This document shows positions 34,161 to 45,811 of a stretch of DNA of 64,000 nt, in pieces. The translations under genes were made by a program, and so were the position numbers. Source of the DNA: Desmodus rotundus (lineage: Eukaryota; Chordata; Mammalia; Chiroptera; Phyllostomidae). Every line of letters begins with the position of its first letter. Positions within the stretch are counted from its first letter, which is position 1. The stretch is from contig NC_071392.1 of the NCBI RefSeq assembly GCF_022682495.2, forward strand, positions 131,253,318 through 131,317,317, read 5' to 3'. Under the pieces are notes generated by a model. It did not search any database and was not told where the DNA came from. It saw only the letters and a list, made by a program, of their open reading frames with translations.

Positions 34161-35469
34161 CTTTAAATGACTTGATCAAGGTCACATCCCATAGCTGTAA
34201 GAGCACTGAGTTCCAACAGAAGACAGTTGTTCAGGTTGCACTGCTTCAGGTTTCTCCTGACTAAACTTCCTTACGTACCATGACTTGTATTATGGTCTGT
34301 TTAAACAACTGGAGCCTCAAGATTTGACTCCACCAGGAGTCAGCTGTTCTAGAAATATATTCTTGTTCTTGCCATTTCACCTTGGAAGCACACATTTGAC
34401 CTTGAAAATTCACTCTGTAGTTGCACTGAGGTTTACAGGTCTGTGTGTTCTTTTTGATGAGAAGGCCTGCTTGCAAAGCTGTTCTTCAGAGCTTACCCAT
34501 TCTGTTATATTTCTTCAGGCCAAGGCTCTGGGAATCACGCTGGCCAGCCTCCAGAACCTGTGTATCTTACAGTTAGAAGCATTGTCTACATTTAACAGGC
34601 TGAAAAATAATTTTGAGTAAGAGGTTAGATTAATAAGGGAAGTTTCAGTTTTATACATATGCAAATAATCTTACAGTGTTAAAAGAACCTCCTTCCTGAG
34701 CATTAATCAATATTAACAGTAAGGTCACATTATTATTTTAAAAAATAATCATGACTTAGAAAATAAATATTTGTGGATCATGTTTCTGTATTTTCTTTTA
34801 ATCTGTAATTTAAAACATGAAATCATTTCAAGGAGTGTTTTTGGTTATTAGAATGTCTAGCTATGTTATGATATTCCATTTAAATTTAATTTCAGTAACA
34901 ACAAAGCAAGAATCTTGAATTTTAGGGTCAACAATACAGTCTAGGAAATGCAAATCCATTGAGAATGCTTCCTAGTCAATATTTTGTTTTTCAAACAAGG
35001 TCATGGACTCTTTTAAATTAATCCAGATATTGTAAAAATAGCTTCGATTGCCACTGGGTTTATGTGAATGATTATAGTAGACTAATGAGTTAATCAGCAG
35101 CCCCTTCTAACCACTGATATACTAGATCAATTGCTTTATCTGCCTGGGTTAGTTTTCTTTCTTCTTTTATTGAGTGTAATAATTTCTGTTCATAGAAAAT
35201 GTTATTTAGTTTTAATTATGTCAATTTTTCTGAAGTATGCAGTTTTAGAACTTTGTATTAGAGAAAACCTCCAACTCATATGAAGAGGATAGTACAACAA
35301 ATCACCATGTATTTATTGTTCTGTATCAGTGACTATTATCCATTACAGAAAATGCATATTTACTGGGTGTCCTAGTGCATGGCACAGCTGTGGGCACCAT
35401 GATTAGGAGTCCAGCTAGAGAGAGTGTGGGCAGAGCACACATCAGAGGGAATGTGTTGGGATGACAGAA
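34161..35469. other. Unique DTD1 intron sequence
   Basis: No supported feature. The 111-codon frame at 34285-34620 has no family resemblance and is judged a chance ORF. The stretch is AT-rich. Confidence 0.55.
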
Positions 35470-35650
35470 AATAGTTCGTTGAATGGCTATATTCTTTCCC
35501 TATTTGATGGGCAATTGGCTTGTTTTCATTTTTTTCCTAACACAAACAGGCAGCATGGCAGTAAACATGCTTGGATGTAAATCTTTGCCTACTTGTGTGA
35601 GTATTTCTGTAGTATAATGGAGAGTTTAAAACATCTAAATATGAAGGGAG
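35470..35650 (-). repeat. Ancient L1M fragment
   Basis: Antisense L1 phrases: gatgggcaattggcttgttttcat, gcagtaaacatgcttggatg, ttgtgtgagtatttctgtag. Heavily decayed. Confidence 0.5.
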
Positions 35651-36220
35651 TTTGGATATTTTCATTACCCACTATGAATATATTACTATAAACTGACAAG
35701 TTTTAGCACTTATCCTTTTTCTTAAAAGTTCTAGGGTAATTATTCTCAATGGAAATATCTTTATTGGGATTATTTTAAGAAATGCTAGCTGCCACAGCAA
35801 TCAGAAATCTCTGTGACTTAATATGGTAACAGTTAATCTCACCAAAGTGCTCACCATGGCTTGGAGGGAGTCTACTCCATTTGTTGTCTCAGGGATGTAG
35901 GCTTGTAACACTGGTGTCCTGGGCCCAGCAAGTGCGGGATGGAGGCACCTCACCAACTCTTATGCATCACCTCTGTTCATGTTCCCATCTGAATCATTTA
36001 CTTCATGGGAGGCTGAGAATGCTGTGGGAGCCCTTTGATATTGGTGAACACTGTGTCTCCTCCCATCCTCCAGTAGTTAAGAAAGGGGCCATTGTATACT
36101 GGATTGCCCTCGCTCTCCAGCCCCATGTGACACACATCCAAAATACTTGAAGTCCTTGCCCACCAAGAAATAGGAGGTTTTCCATCAAGTTTAGACTCCC
36201 CTTGTCTTAGCATCCTTCTT

Positions 36221-36356
36221 TTTTTAAAAAAAATTTTTATTGTTATTCAATTACAGTTGTATGCCTTTTCTCCCTATCCCTCCACCCCATCCCAGCTGAA
36301 CCCACCTCCCTCCCCCACCTCCACCCTCCCCCTTGATTTTGTCCATGTGTCCTTTA
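36221..36356 (-). mobile_element. 136-bp LINE-1 3' end with perfect TSD
   Basis: The terminal segment of the young bat L1 3'UTR (minus) is flanked by a perfect 13-bp duplication tagcatccttctt (36208-36220 and 36357-36369). The extreme 5' truncation and intact TSD mark it as a recent insertion. Confidence 0.93.
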
Positions 36357-36489
36357 TAGCATCCTTCTTAACTGGCCATGTTAGCATGGCTTTTCCAAGT
36401 ATTCTCTAGAAAACTGGCATCAGAGCCTTTTAAGGACTGGATTTGCTGTCATTTCAGTTTTAATGGCAATGTTCTTTTTTGTTGTTGCT

Positions 36490-36720
36490 TTAAATATATT
36501 TTATTTAAAAAAATTTAGACACGTAAAAAAATGCAAAAATAGCACACAGGGTACCTGTATACCTTCACCTAGCTTCCCCTAATATTAACATTTTTCATAA
36601 CCATAGTGTAATAATCTAAAGCAGGGAATTAACATGAATTCAGTAATTATCTACATATCTTACTTGAAGTTTGTCAAAGGCAGTACTCTTATAATTGTTC
36701 TCAGGTTCCTGTTTGTACAT
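36490..36720 (-). repeat. Ancient L1M 3'-region fragment
   Basis: Pattern atttagacacgtaaaaaaatgc, then gtataccttcacctagcttccc, then aatattaacatttttcataacc, the same old L1 3'UTR read antisense as at 12930. Confidence 0.5.
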
Positions 36721-37337
36721 CCCTCATGGATATACATTGCCCATGGGTACACCCCATGGTCTCTTTTAGCTCACAGGTACCCCCTACTTTATAAATTATC
36801 AGTATGAACTGAGAATCTCCCAAAGGACCCCAGTCTGGGCCCCACTGCTGAGTTAACATGCTACCTAGCATTTGGCCTTTTGTGTTTTATTCATTACTAC
36901 TTTCTTGCTTAAGGATGCCCTTCTGACTCTTTCATTGTGGGGAAGTAAGAACTAACTCAGAGGGTTTGCCGTAATTGTGGTTTATGAATGTTTGGGTGTA
37001 TTAATCCCTAAGATCTGAGCAACAGACCTCAGAGAAAGGGCTAGAAAGTGAACCTAACGTCAGGCAAAGATATCTGAAAATCCATATTATAGGTAGAAAA
37101 AGCTTGATTTATCATCAGTACTTGGATCCTAGTATTTAAAATAAGGTTTCCTCATTTGTATTATATCTACCTACATAAAGCTATTATTTATTAAGCACCT
37201 TTCCATGAATATCTTGGGAAAGAAGATTCCAGGGAGAGCATAAAGTTCTGGGATGTATATGTATTTTCTTAAACATTTAACTATCGGTCTAAATGTCAGA
37301 CTGTAGCCAATCTCTCTTCTATTTCCACTTAATTTCT

Positions 37338-37527
37338 TTTTATTTTTTCAATTTTTATTTTATTTTTCATCATCATTTATCTCCCTTATACCCTCTTCCT
37401 TCATCCACCCTCCCACTCCCCACCCCCCCACAGTCACCACACTGTTGTCTGTGTCCACGAGTTCTTTCTCTGTTTTCTGGCTCAATTCCTCTACCCTCAG
37501 CCTCTCTCCCCCCACCTCCCAAGCTAT
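37338..37527 (-). mobile_element. LINE-1 3' end of a second bat subfamily
   Basis: Pyrimidine-rich on plus: ttttatttttcatcatcatttatctccc, ctcccactccccacccccccacagtc, accacactgttgtctgtgtcc. This is a G-rich L1-type 3'UTR on the minus strand but different from the 1297/36221 type. An 11-bp duplication acttaatttct lies at 37327-37337 and 37528-37538. Confidence 0.7.
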
Positions 37528-37784
37528 ACTTAATTTCTAATAATTCAATGTCTGTGTCTTTTGCTTTATGTCTTTGATGTAGACATAAATAGATGAAAGT
37601 ACTGATGAAATTTGACTACTGTTTCTGAAATGAAGGAATGGTGCCATCCAGTTTCATTTTCAGTGACCACTAATGATTTGTAATTTGGGCTCAACCTCAG
37701 ATAAGCACACAAGTAATTTGGTTAGTAGGAGTACAAGAAGAGGAACATTCATGACTTTACTATTTGTTTTTCTTTTAAGTTTTT

Positions 37785-38900
37785 TCTTCTAGCTGTATTG
37801 AGCTATAACTGACATATGACATTGTGTAAGTTTAAGGTATATAGTGTGATGATTGAATACACATATATATTGTTAAATCATTACAACATTAAAGTTAGTT
37901 AACACCTCACATAATAAGGGTTTTTTATGTGGTAAGAACATTTAAGATTGCTGTCCTAACAAATTTCAAGTGTACAATACAGTATTGTTAATATAGTCAC
38001 CATGCTGTACATTATATCCCCAGAACATACTTATCTTATAACTGAAAGTTTTATACCCTTTGACCAACATTTTCCCTTTCTCCCACTCCCCAGCCTCTGT
38101 AAACTACCATTCTTCTTTGTTTCTTTGAGGCTAGCTTTTTTTTAAAGATTCCTCTTAAAAGTGACATCATACAGTATTTATCTTTCTATGTCTGACTTAT
38201 TTAGCATTATGCCCTCAGTGTACATTCATGTTGCTCCACATTGCAGGATTTCTTTCTTTTCTATGGTTGAATAATTTTCATATATATAGCACTTTTTTTT
38301 ATCCATTCATCTTTTGATGGATACTTAGGTCATTTCCATGCCTTTGCTATTGTGAATAATGTTGCTATGATCATGGGGATGCAAATATTTGAGATAGTGA
38401 TTTCATTTCCTTTGGATATACTTGTATACCCAGAAGTGGAATTGCTGGATCATATGGTAGTTCTATTTTTAACTTTTGGAGGAACTTCCATGTTGTTTTC
38501 CATAATGTCAGCATCACAAACAATGAATAAGTAAGTGTTACCTTTTTCTTTACATCTTCACCAGCATTTGTTATCTCTTGTCTTTTTGATGACAGACATT
38601 CTTTTAGGTGGGACGTAATATTTCATTGTGGTTTTGATTTGCATTTCCTTCATGATTACTGATATTGAGCATCTTTTCATGTACCTGTTGGCCATTTGTA
38701 TGTCTCTTTTGGAAAACTGCCCATTCAGGTCTTCTGCCCCTTTAAAAAATTGGATTATTGGAGGATTTTTTGCTATTGAGTTGTATGAGTTCCTTATATA
38801 TTTTGGATATTATAATAATACCCTTATCTGATATGTGGCTTGCAAAAAAAAAAATATATATATATTTTCTCCCATTTAATAAGTTGTCCTTTCATTTTGT
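37785..38900 (-). repeat. Ancient L1MA-type element, 3' half
   Basis: A long antisense match: agctgtattgagctataactgacatatgac, gtttaaggtatatagtgtgatg, caccatgctgtacattatatcccc, then ttgctattgtgaataatgttgctatg, aagtggaattgctggatcatatggtag, cattgtggttttgatttgcatttcc, and atgagttccttatatattttgg. It covers the L1 3'UTR and the end of ORF2, broken by stops. Confidence 0.8.
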
Positions 38901-39306
38901 TGATACTGTTTGTTTTTCTTATCCCACTGGTTAAACATGATTGACTTAAAAATACTTCTGTTTCTATTTCTCTGAGGTAATCTTTACTAACACAGGCCAT
39001 TTATCAAGGAAGAAGTATTGGTACAAGCAGCTTAGCCAGTTATATAAGGCTGGGATATTTGTTAGCAATTGAAGACGTGACTATGTGGTCCAACATGAGT
39101 CTGCACTTTCAGAAGGAGACTCTGAGGGCTCAGGTGTGGGTATGGGATATGACTCAACACTCTGTTACTTGTGTGGCCTTGGACAGGTCACTTACCTCTG
39201 TGTAGAAAGGAGGTAAAGTGCTTCGACTGCTATCTGGAACATTATAGGCACTGAAAACGGAACTTTATTATTTGTAGTTTTCTTTAAGATTCTGAACAAA
39301 TACTTT

Positions 39307-39518
39307 TTTTTTTGCCCTGGCTGGTGTGGCTCAGTGGATTGAATGCTGGCCTGTGAGCCAAAGGGTCGCTGGTACAATTCCCAGTCTAGGGAACATGACT
39401 GGGTTGCAGGCCAGGTCCCCAGTAGGGGGCACATAAGAGGCAACCACACATTGATGTTTCTCTGTCTTTCTCCTTCCCTCCCACTCTGTCTAAAAATAAA
39501 TTAATAAACTCTTTAAAA
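39307..39518 (+). mobile_element. VES SINE (full length)
   Basis: Near-consensus VES: head gccctggctggtgtggctcag (from 39314), aggccaggtccccagtaggg, gaggcaaccacacattgatg, CT-rich stretch and an A-rich tail. It is flanked by aagattctgaaSaaatacttt (39286-39306 and 39519-39539, one mismatch). Confidence 0.95.
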
Positions 39519-40059
39519 AAGATTCTGAAGAAATACTTTCTTTAAAAAAGGAGGCCCATTAAGTACAGAAAAGTCAAATGTGCATGGCTGCTTTCTTAAG
39601 AATTTACAATTTCTGTGTAATGTCTTTTTGAATACCCTGCAAGAAAGTTTTAGAAAAGTGGAACATATATCTTTCTGGGATATAGTCTGATGAGTCAGAT
39701 CCTGAGTTAGGTGCTAAAAAACTTGATCAAAAGCTAGTTTATACCTTTGGCTCTGTTGCCCCCATTGTGACTGCACAGGCTGACATGAAGGTGGGTAGAA
39801 TAGGGGTGCTCTAACATTTATCTGGCTTTACAGTCTTTTCTGCCTCCCTTCATGAGCACCGATATATTTATGTGCTCTTGCCACTCTATTCATAATGTTT
39901 AATTTCTCTTTTCTTGTCATGTCAACTAAGCCTGAAATTAAAAGCACTTAAATATCAGTTTTTAAGAGAATGCCCAGGTTTATTTAATTTTCTTATGTTA
40001 TCTTTCTTAGGTTTTCTTATGGTTAATTAAAAATACATTTTATTATAAAAAGACTTATT

Positions 40060-40236
40060 GCCCTGGCTGGTATGGCTCAGTGAGTTGAACACCAGCCTGC
40101 AAACCAAAATGTTGCTGGTTCGATTCCCAGTCAGGGCACATACCTGTGTTGAGGGCCAGGTCCCCAATTAGGGGCATGCAAGAGATGTTTCTCTCCCTCT
40201 CTTACCCTCTCTCTAAAAGTGAATTAACAAAACCTT
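40060..40236 (+). mobile_element. VES SINE
   Basis: Head gccctggctggtatggctcag with a well-preserved B box ggttcgattcc (40118-40128). Body and tail are shortened: the caaccacacattg segment is missing and the CT-rich stretch follows gcaagagatgttt directly. Flanking repeats aaaaagacttatt / aaaaacttattta. Confidence 0.92.
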
Positions 40237-40429
40237 TAAAAACTTATTTATTTAGTGTAAAAAACTTAAAAAAATATGTACTATCTGCTTTGTCTTTTAG
40301 CAACCTCAAGAAAATTGCAAAGTATTAAAAAACTAAATCCAGGAGACATAAAGAGAAAAGGAAATTTAACCTCCTACACCTTAAAGAAATTCAAAAGATA
40401 AAAGGTAGACTAGGAGAAAATATTTTCAA

Positions 40430-41050
40430 GATTTTTAAATTGAATTTTTAATTGAGGTAATACAGGTTCATATGGAATTGTAAGAAATAACACAGTGAGA
40501 TACTGTGTACCCTTCATGCAATTTCCCCAATGGCAATATCTTGTAAAAGTACAGTATTATATCACAACCAGGACATTGACATTGATACAGTCCACCCACC
40601 TTAGGTCAGGGTTTATTTATTTATTTTACCCTATGGATGTCAAATTGATCCAGTATAGTTTATTGAAAAGGTTGTCTTTCCTCAATTTTTATGCTGTTAT
40701 AAAAAATCAGTTGGCTTATTTGTATGGGTTTATTTCTGGGTTCTCTCTTTTATTGTATTGACTTATGTACCTATCTCCCCCACCATTAGCAGTGTTTTGA
40801 TTACTGTCACTATGTAGTAAGCTTTGGTATTGGTTACAATGATTCCTCCCAATTTATTCTCTTTTGCCAGACTCCTTTTAGTTATTCTAGAAGCCTGTGC
40901 CTTTCCATATAAATTTTAGAATAAGCTTGTCTATGTCTACAAAAAATTAGGCTGGGATTTTGATAGGAATTACATTAAACCTATACATCAATTTGCAGAG
41001 AATTTACTTCTTTACTATATTGAATCTCTAATCTGTAAACATAGTATGTT
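40430..41050 (-). repeat. Ancient L1M fragments (minus), including RT end
   Basis: 40430-40600 resembles old L1 3'UTR (accaggacattgacattgatacag). 40640-41050 is antisense ORF2 around the end of the reverse transcriptase domain (ccctcccaatttattc.., tttgataggaattacattaaac..). The reverse-strand translation resembles [21 protein letters not shown] in order. Heavily mutated. Confidence 0.6.
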
Positions 41051-41054
41051 TCTT

Positions 41055-41640
41055 CCTTTATGAAAGATTTCCTTTTTTACAAATAAAGAACTAATAGTTG
41101 AAATCTATAAAGAACATCTGCAAATCAATAACAAAAATGGACCAAAACAGATAGGAAACTGGGAAAAGGCAATTCCCAGAAGATATACAAATGGCCACTA
41201 AAGTTTCAAAAGATGTTCAATCTCATGGATGTTTCAGGAAATTCAAACCATAAAACCCCATTGTTTTGCTTGTTTAGATTATCAAAATTAAAATTTATAA
41301 TATCAATTAATTAGAGTGCAAGGAAACGGGCACTTTGATATACTGCTGGTGGGAGCAAGCTGGTGAAGCATTTTTTGAAGGCGTTTAGCAATATTGATCA
41401 AAATTAGAACCAGACATAGTTTGACTGAACACTTTCACTTCTTTGAATCTCTTGTACAAAAGTCTGTGCTTATATGCACAAAGATGTTGGTGTAATGGTG
41501 CTCAGTACTGCATTAGGGGAACAGCCAAAATGCTAATCAGTAGAGGAAAGGTTAGACAAATTATGTCTCATCCATAGTGTAAAATACCATGCACCAGTTA
41601 AAAAGAATGAAGGTGACCTATATGTACTATTTCAAATTAG
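41055..41640 (+). repeat. Ancient L1M ORF2 C-terminal fragment (plus)
   Basis: Sense L1 ORF2 signatures: caaatcaataacaaaaatgg, gggaaaaggcaattcccagaagatatac, aaatggccactaaag, tactgctggtgggagc, agatgttggtgtaatggtgctcag, atgcaccagttaaaaagaatgaagg. It follows directly after the minus-strand RT piece, as if the 5' portion of one insertion were inverted. Confidence 0.65.
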
Positions 41641-42321
41641 ATAAGAATAGGAGAGACGTCTAATTACACCCTCACTCCCCCCAACCCCCGTCCCCCACCA
41701 TGGTTCTACTTTCCTTTTAACTGAAATAGAATAGCCATCTGGTCAATTCTGACTTTCTTGTCACATTATTGAACTGATACACCTGCTTCAGATAATTCTG
41801 TTATGCCTCAGGGAGGCTAAATTACTGATAAATTAACTTTCTTTTTATGGCTCTTATCTTGAAGTCATTTTTATTGCTTTCATTTTGTACCAGTAATGAA
41901 GAATAAATGTCCAGGGCTGGGGGATAGGGTTGTACCTCAGGCAAGAACAGTGTGTCTCTGGCTATGCCTAATGGTCTTGTCCTCTCAGTTATCTGGACTT
42001 TTGTTATCTTACTTAGGTCAGAAGGGCATGGCTAACCTCTCTGAGGAATGGCTTTTCCTTTGACAAGGTCTTACTAGGGTTGGCATCTTGAAGAAGTCTT
42101 ATTTTCATGACTCAGTTTGGGGAATAGGTTCATAAAAAGAATCCGTACAACAGTTGATTAACTTTCTTGATCTATATACCCATCAAAATTAATTCTTCAT
42201 TATTTAATAAATCAAAGCATTTATTTTTTTCAAAAACATTTCAGAACATAATTGCTGCTGTGAGCAGAGCTCATTTTCTGTATGTTCTTGTCCAGTTAAA
42301 AACAATTTATTGTGAATTATT
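41641..42321. other. Unique DTD1 intron sequence
   Basis: Between an ancient L1 fragment and the HAL1 start. No gene or repeat was recognised apart from a short C-rich patch near 41669-41698. Confidence 0.55.
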
Positions 42322-43721
42322 TAAGACAAGTAGGAGACTTCCAGTCAAGATGGCAGCATAGGCAGATATGGCTCACCTCTTCGCACAACCTCATGAAAAT
42401 TACAACTAAAATATAGAACAACCATCAGTCAGAACCATCAGAAATAGAGTTGAATGGATGTCTGGAATTAAAGAAACCATATCTATCCAGACTGGTAGGA
42501 GGGGCACAGACATGCAATGGGCTAGTCCCTCACCCACATGTGGTAAATAAAAATTTGAGGGGGATATCTATCTTGGGAGCAAGGAGTCCCAGCCCCACAC
42601 CAGGACTCTAGCCCAGGATAAGTCTCCACAACTTCTGGCTGCAAAAACCAGCAAGGATTGAGTTGGTGGAAAAACTGCTGAAACCCCAAGAAGTTTTTCT
42701 TAAACAACCCACACATGGACTCAGCTACTCAGACTCACTCCCTCTGAACTCTATCACTGGGTAGCAACTTGAAAGGCATCAGTGGTATACAGGGATAAAC
42801 TGAAGTGTCTGGCATCAAGGTAAGCAGAGGCCATTGTCCCTTTTCTAAACCCTCCCTCTGGTTTAGAAATGGCAAGCTGGTGCCATATTTGAGACTCCGT
42901 CAACCTGACTAACACTGTTGGACCTGCCTTGAGAGATCCCCAGAGACTCCACCCCACCCGACTTATGGGCCCATGTAATCTGCTTTTCCGTATGAATGAC
43001 TTATCTTGGCTCATGCTTCACAACTTCCTAAATCCTATCAAACAAGCCACAGCTAGCCTCAGTGAGCCCAAGGCCCAGCAATAGCAGAAGCTAGCCTAGA
43101 TTCACAGCTTGGCTTTGCCTGGGAATCTCCAAGCCCAACACAAGTAGCAGCCATCTCAGATTGCTTTATAGCTCAGGCAGTGTGGCCCAGGGCAAAACAC
43201 AGGTGGGGGCTGACTTTGGCCTGCATTACCGGAAAACTCCAGGGCCATCACACCCATTGTACAGCTACAGACCAGGTCGGAGCACCACTACCCTTTTCCT
43301 GCACATAAGATCTTCCAGTGAGGGTGGAGGTTGGTGGTAAGTGGTCACAGCTAGTCCTTGTGGCTGATTGGCCTGGGTAAAACTCTCCCATTGATCTGCC
43401 AATAGCAACCAAGATTCAGCTACAAGAGGAGGGTGTACTCAGCTCACAAGAAGGGTGCACCTCAAGTATCCAGCTTGGGTGATAGGGAAGGCCGTGCCAC
43501 TGGAACCTATAGGACATCTACTACATTAGGCCACACTCCAAGACATGGATTCAAAGCAGCTCTACCTAATACATAGAAACAAACACAGGGAGGCTGTCAA
43601 AATGAGGAGACAAAGAAACATGGCCCAAATGAAAGAATAGATCTAAACTCCAGAAAAAGAGCCAAACAAAATGTAGGTAAGCAATCTGTAAGATACAGAG
43701 TTCAAAACACTGTTTATAAGG

Positions 43722-44355
43722 ATGCTCAAGGAACTTAGTGAGGACCTCAACAGCATAAAAAAGACCCAGTCAGAAATGAAGGATACACTAATTGAAAAAA
43801 GAAAAATTTACAGGGAAACAACAGTAGAGTGGATGAATCTAAGAATCAAATCAATAATATGGAATATAAGGAAGCATAAAACAACCTATCAAAAAACAAG
43901 AATAAAGAATCCAAAAAAAGAGGATAGTATAAGCAGCCTCTGGGACAACTTCAAGAAGTCTAACATTGGCATCATAGGGATGCTAGAAGGAGAAGAGAAA
44001 GAGCAGGAAATTAGAAATCTATTAGAAAAAATAATGAAAGAAAAATCCCTTAATTTGGTGAAGGAAATAGACATGCAAGACCAGGAAGCATACAGAGTCC
44101 CAAATAAGACTGATGCAAATAGGCCCATGCCAAGGTACATAATAATTGAAATGTCAAAGGTAAGATAAAGAGAGAATCTTAAAAGCAGCAGGAGAAAAGC
44201 AGTTAGTTACCTACCTGGGAGTTCCCATAAGACTGTCAGCTGATTCCTCAAGAGAAACTTTGCAGGCTAGAAGGGATTTTCAAGAAATATTCAAAGTCAT
44301 GAAAAGCAAGGACCTACAGACAACATTGTTCTACCCAGCATTAAGATACCATTTA
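43722..44355 (+). pseudogene. HAL1 ORF1 remnant (5' part)
   Basis: A 148-codon frame (43722-44168) covers the end of the coiled coil and the RNA-binding domain (IIGMLEGEEKEQEIRNLLEK), then stops. The C-terminal domain continues in other frames (RLSADSSRETLQARRDFQEI) to the L1 insertion site. The last ~28 codons, ending EMLKGLI, lie at 45846-45931 on the far side of the L1. Confidence 0.82.
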
Positions 44356-44370
44356 GAATTGAAGGGCGGA

Positions 44371-45285
44371 CGTAACACCATAAAAGTCCTTGAGGAAAAC
44401 ATTGGCAGGAAAATCTCAGACATTCCACGCAGCAACATCCTCACAGACACATCCCCTAAAGCAAGGGACATAAAGGAAAGAATAAACAAATGGTACCTCA
44501 TCAAAATAAAAAGCTTCTGCATGGCTAAAGAAAACAGCACCAAATTACAAAGAGAACCAACAGTATGAGAAAACATATTTGCCAATGATACCTCAGACAA
44601 GGGCCTGATCTCCAAAATATATAAAGAACTCACACGACTCCACTCCAGGAAGACAAACAACCCAATTAAAAAATGGGCAAAGGACTTGAGCAGACACTTC
44701 TCCAAGGAAGACATACAGAGGGCCCAGAGACATATGAAAAGATGCTCAGCATCACTAGCCATCAGAGAGATGCAAATCAAAACCACAATGAGGTATCATC
44801 TCACACCAGTCAGAATGGCCAACATAAACAAATCCACAAACAAATGTTGGAGAGGATGCGGAGAAAAGGGAACCCTCGTGCACTGTTGGTGGGAATGCAG
44901 ACTGGTGAGGCTACTGTGGAAAACAATATGGAATTTCCTCAGAAAACTAAAAATGGAACTGCCCTTTGACCCAGTAATTCCACTGCTGAGATTATACCCT
45001 AAGAACACTGAAACACCAATCCAAAAGAACCTATACACCCCAATGTTCATAGCAGCACAATTTACAATAGCCAAGTACTGGAAGCAACCTAAGTGCCCCT
45101 CAGCCAATGAGTGGATCCAAAAACTATGGTATATTTACACAATGGAATTCTATGCAGCAGAGAGAAAGAAGGAGCTTATACCCTTTGCAACAGCATGGAT
45201 GAAACTGGAGAGCATTATGCTAAGTGAAATAAGCCAGGAGGTGAGGGAAAAATACCATATGATCTCACCTTTAACTGGAACATAA
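44371..45285 (+). pseudogene. L1 ORF2 C-terminal remnant
   Basis: The frame opens inside the ORF2 C-terminal domain ([18 protein letters not shown]…), reaches a stop near 44566 in place of a Trp codon, and continues with the long clean frame 44686-45285. That frame includes the zinc-knuckle-like Cys residues ([16 protein letters not shown]), [18 protein letters not shown] and the terminal ISPLTGT. The endonuclease and RT domains were lost by 5' truncation. Confidence 0.9.
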
Positions 45286-45548
45286 GCAATAGAAGAAAAA
45301 AGCAAACAAAATATAACCAGAGACATTGAAGTTAAGAACAATCTAACAATAGCCGGGGGGGGGGTGGGGGGTGGGGGCGGGGATAGTGGGTAGAGGGGAT
45401 TATAGGAAGTACTATAAAGGACACATGGACAAAACCAAGGGGGAGGGTGTAGGTGGGGGAGGGAGGTGGGTTCACCTGGGGTGGGGTGGAGGGATGGGGA
45501 GAAGAGGCATACAACTGTAATTGAATAACAATAAAAAAAAAAAAAAAA

Positions 45549-45811
45549 GGAAATACATGGAGGGAAATCAGTATCCAAAGAAAAACAAGTTTGGGGTTTT
45601 TTTGTGGGGGGTTTCTATCCAGGTTTTTTCTTCCCAATATGGATTTTTTACATAATTATATGTTTAAAATGCATACTTAGTGTATGTTAAAATTATTATA
45701 TTTAGATATTTTTTAAAAAAGGGGATCTAATTATAAAAAGTAGTGTGTTCTTGTAAATTTTGGCAAAATAAGGTAATATATGAAGACAAAAATAAAAATC
45801 ACCAAGATTCC
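45549..45811 (+). other. Candidate transduced flank of the source L1
   Basis: AT-rich, non-L1, non-HAL1 sequence between two poly(A) tracts inside a single TSD pair. It includes a G-rich patch near 45595-45612 and an aataaa polyadenylation signal 15 nt before the second poly(A). It should match the genomic flank just downstream of the progenitor L1. Confidence 0.8.

Noticed and set aside
34285..34620. 111-codon plus frame
   Set aside because: No family resemblance; lies in unique intron.
40060..40140. Apparent tRNA gene (A and B boxes)
   Set aside because: The tRNA-like sequence is the head of a VES SINE; no cloverleaf or terminator of a true tRNA. The same holds for the other VES heads.
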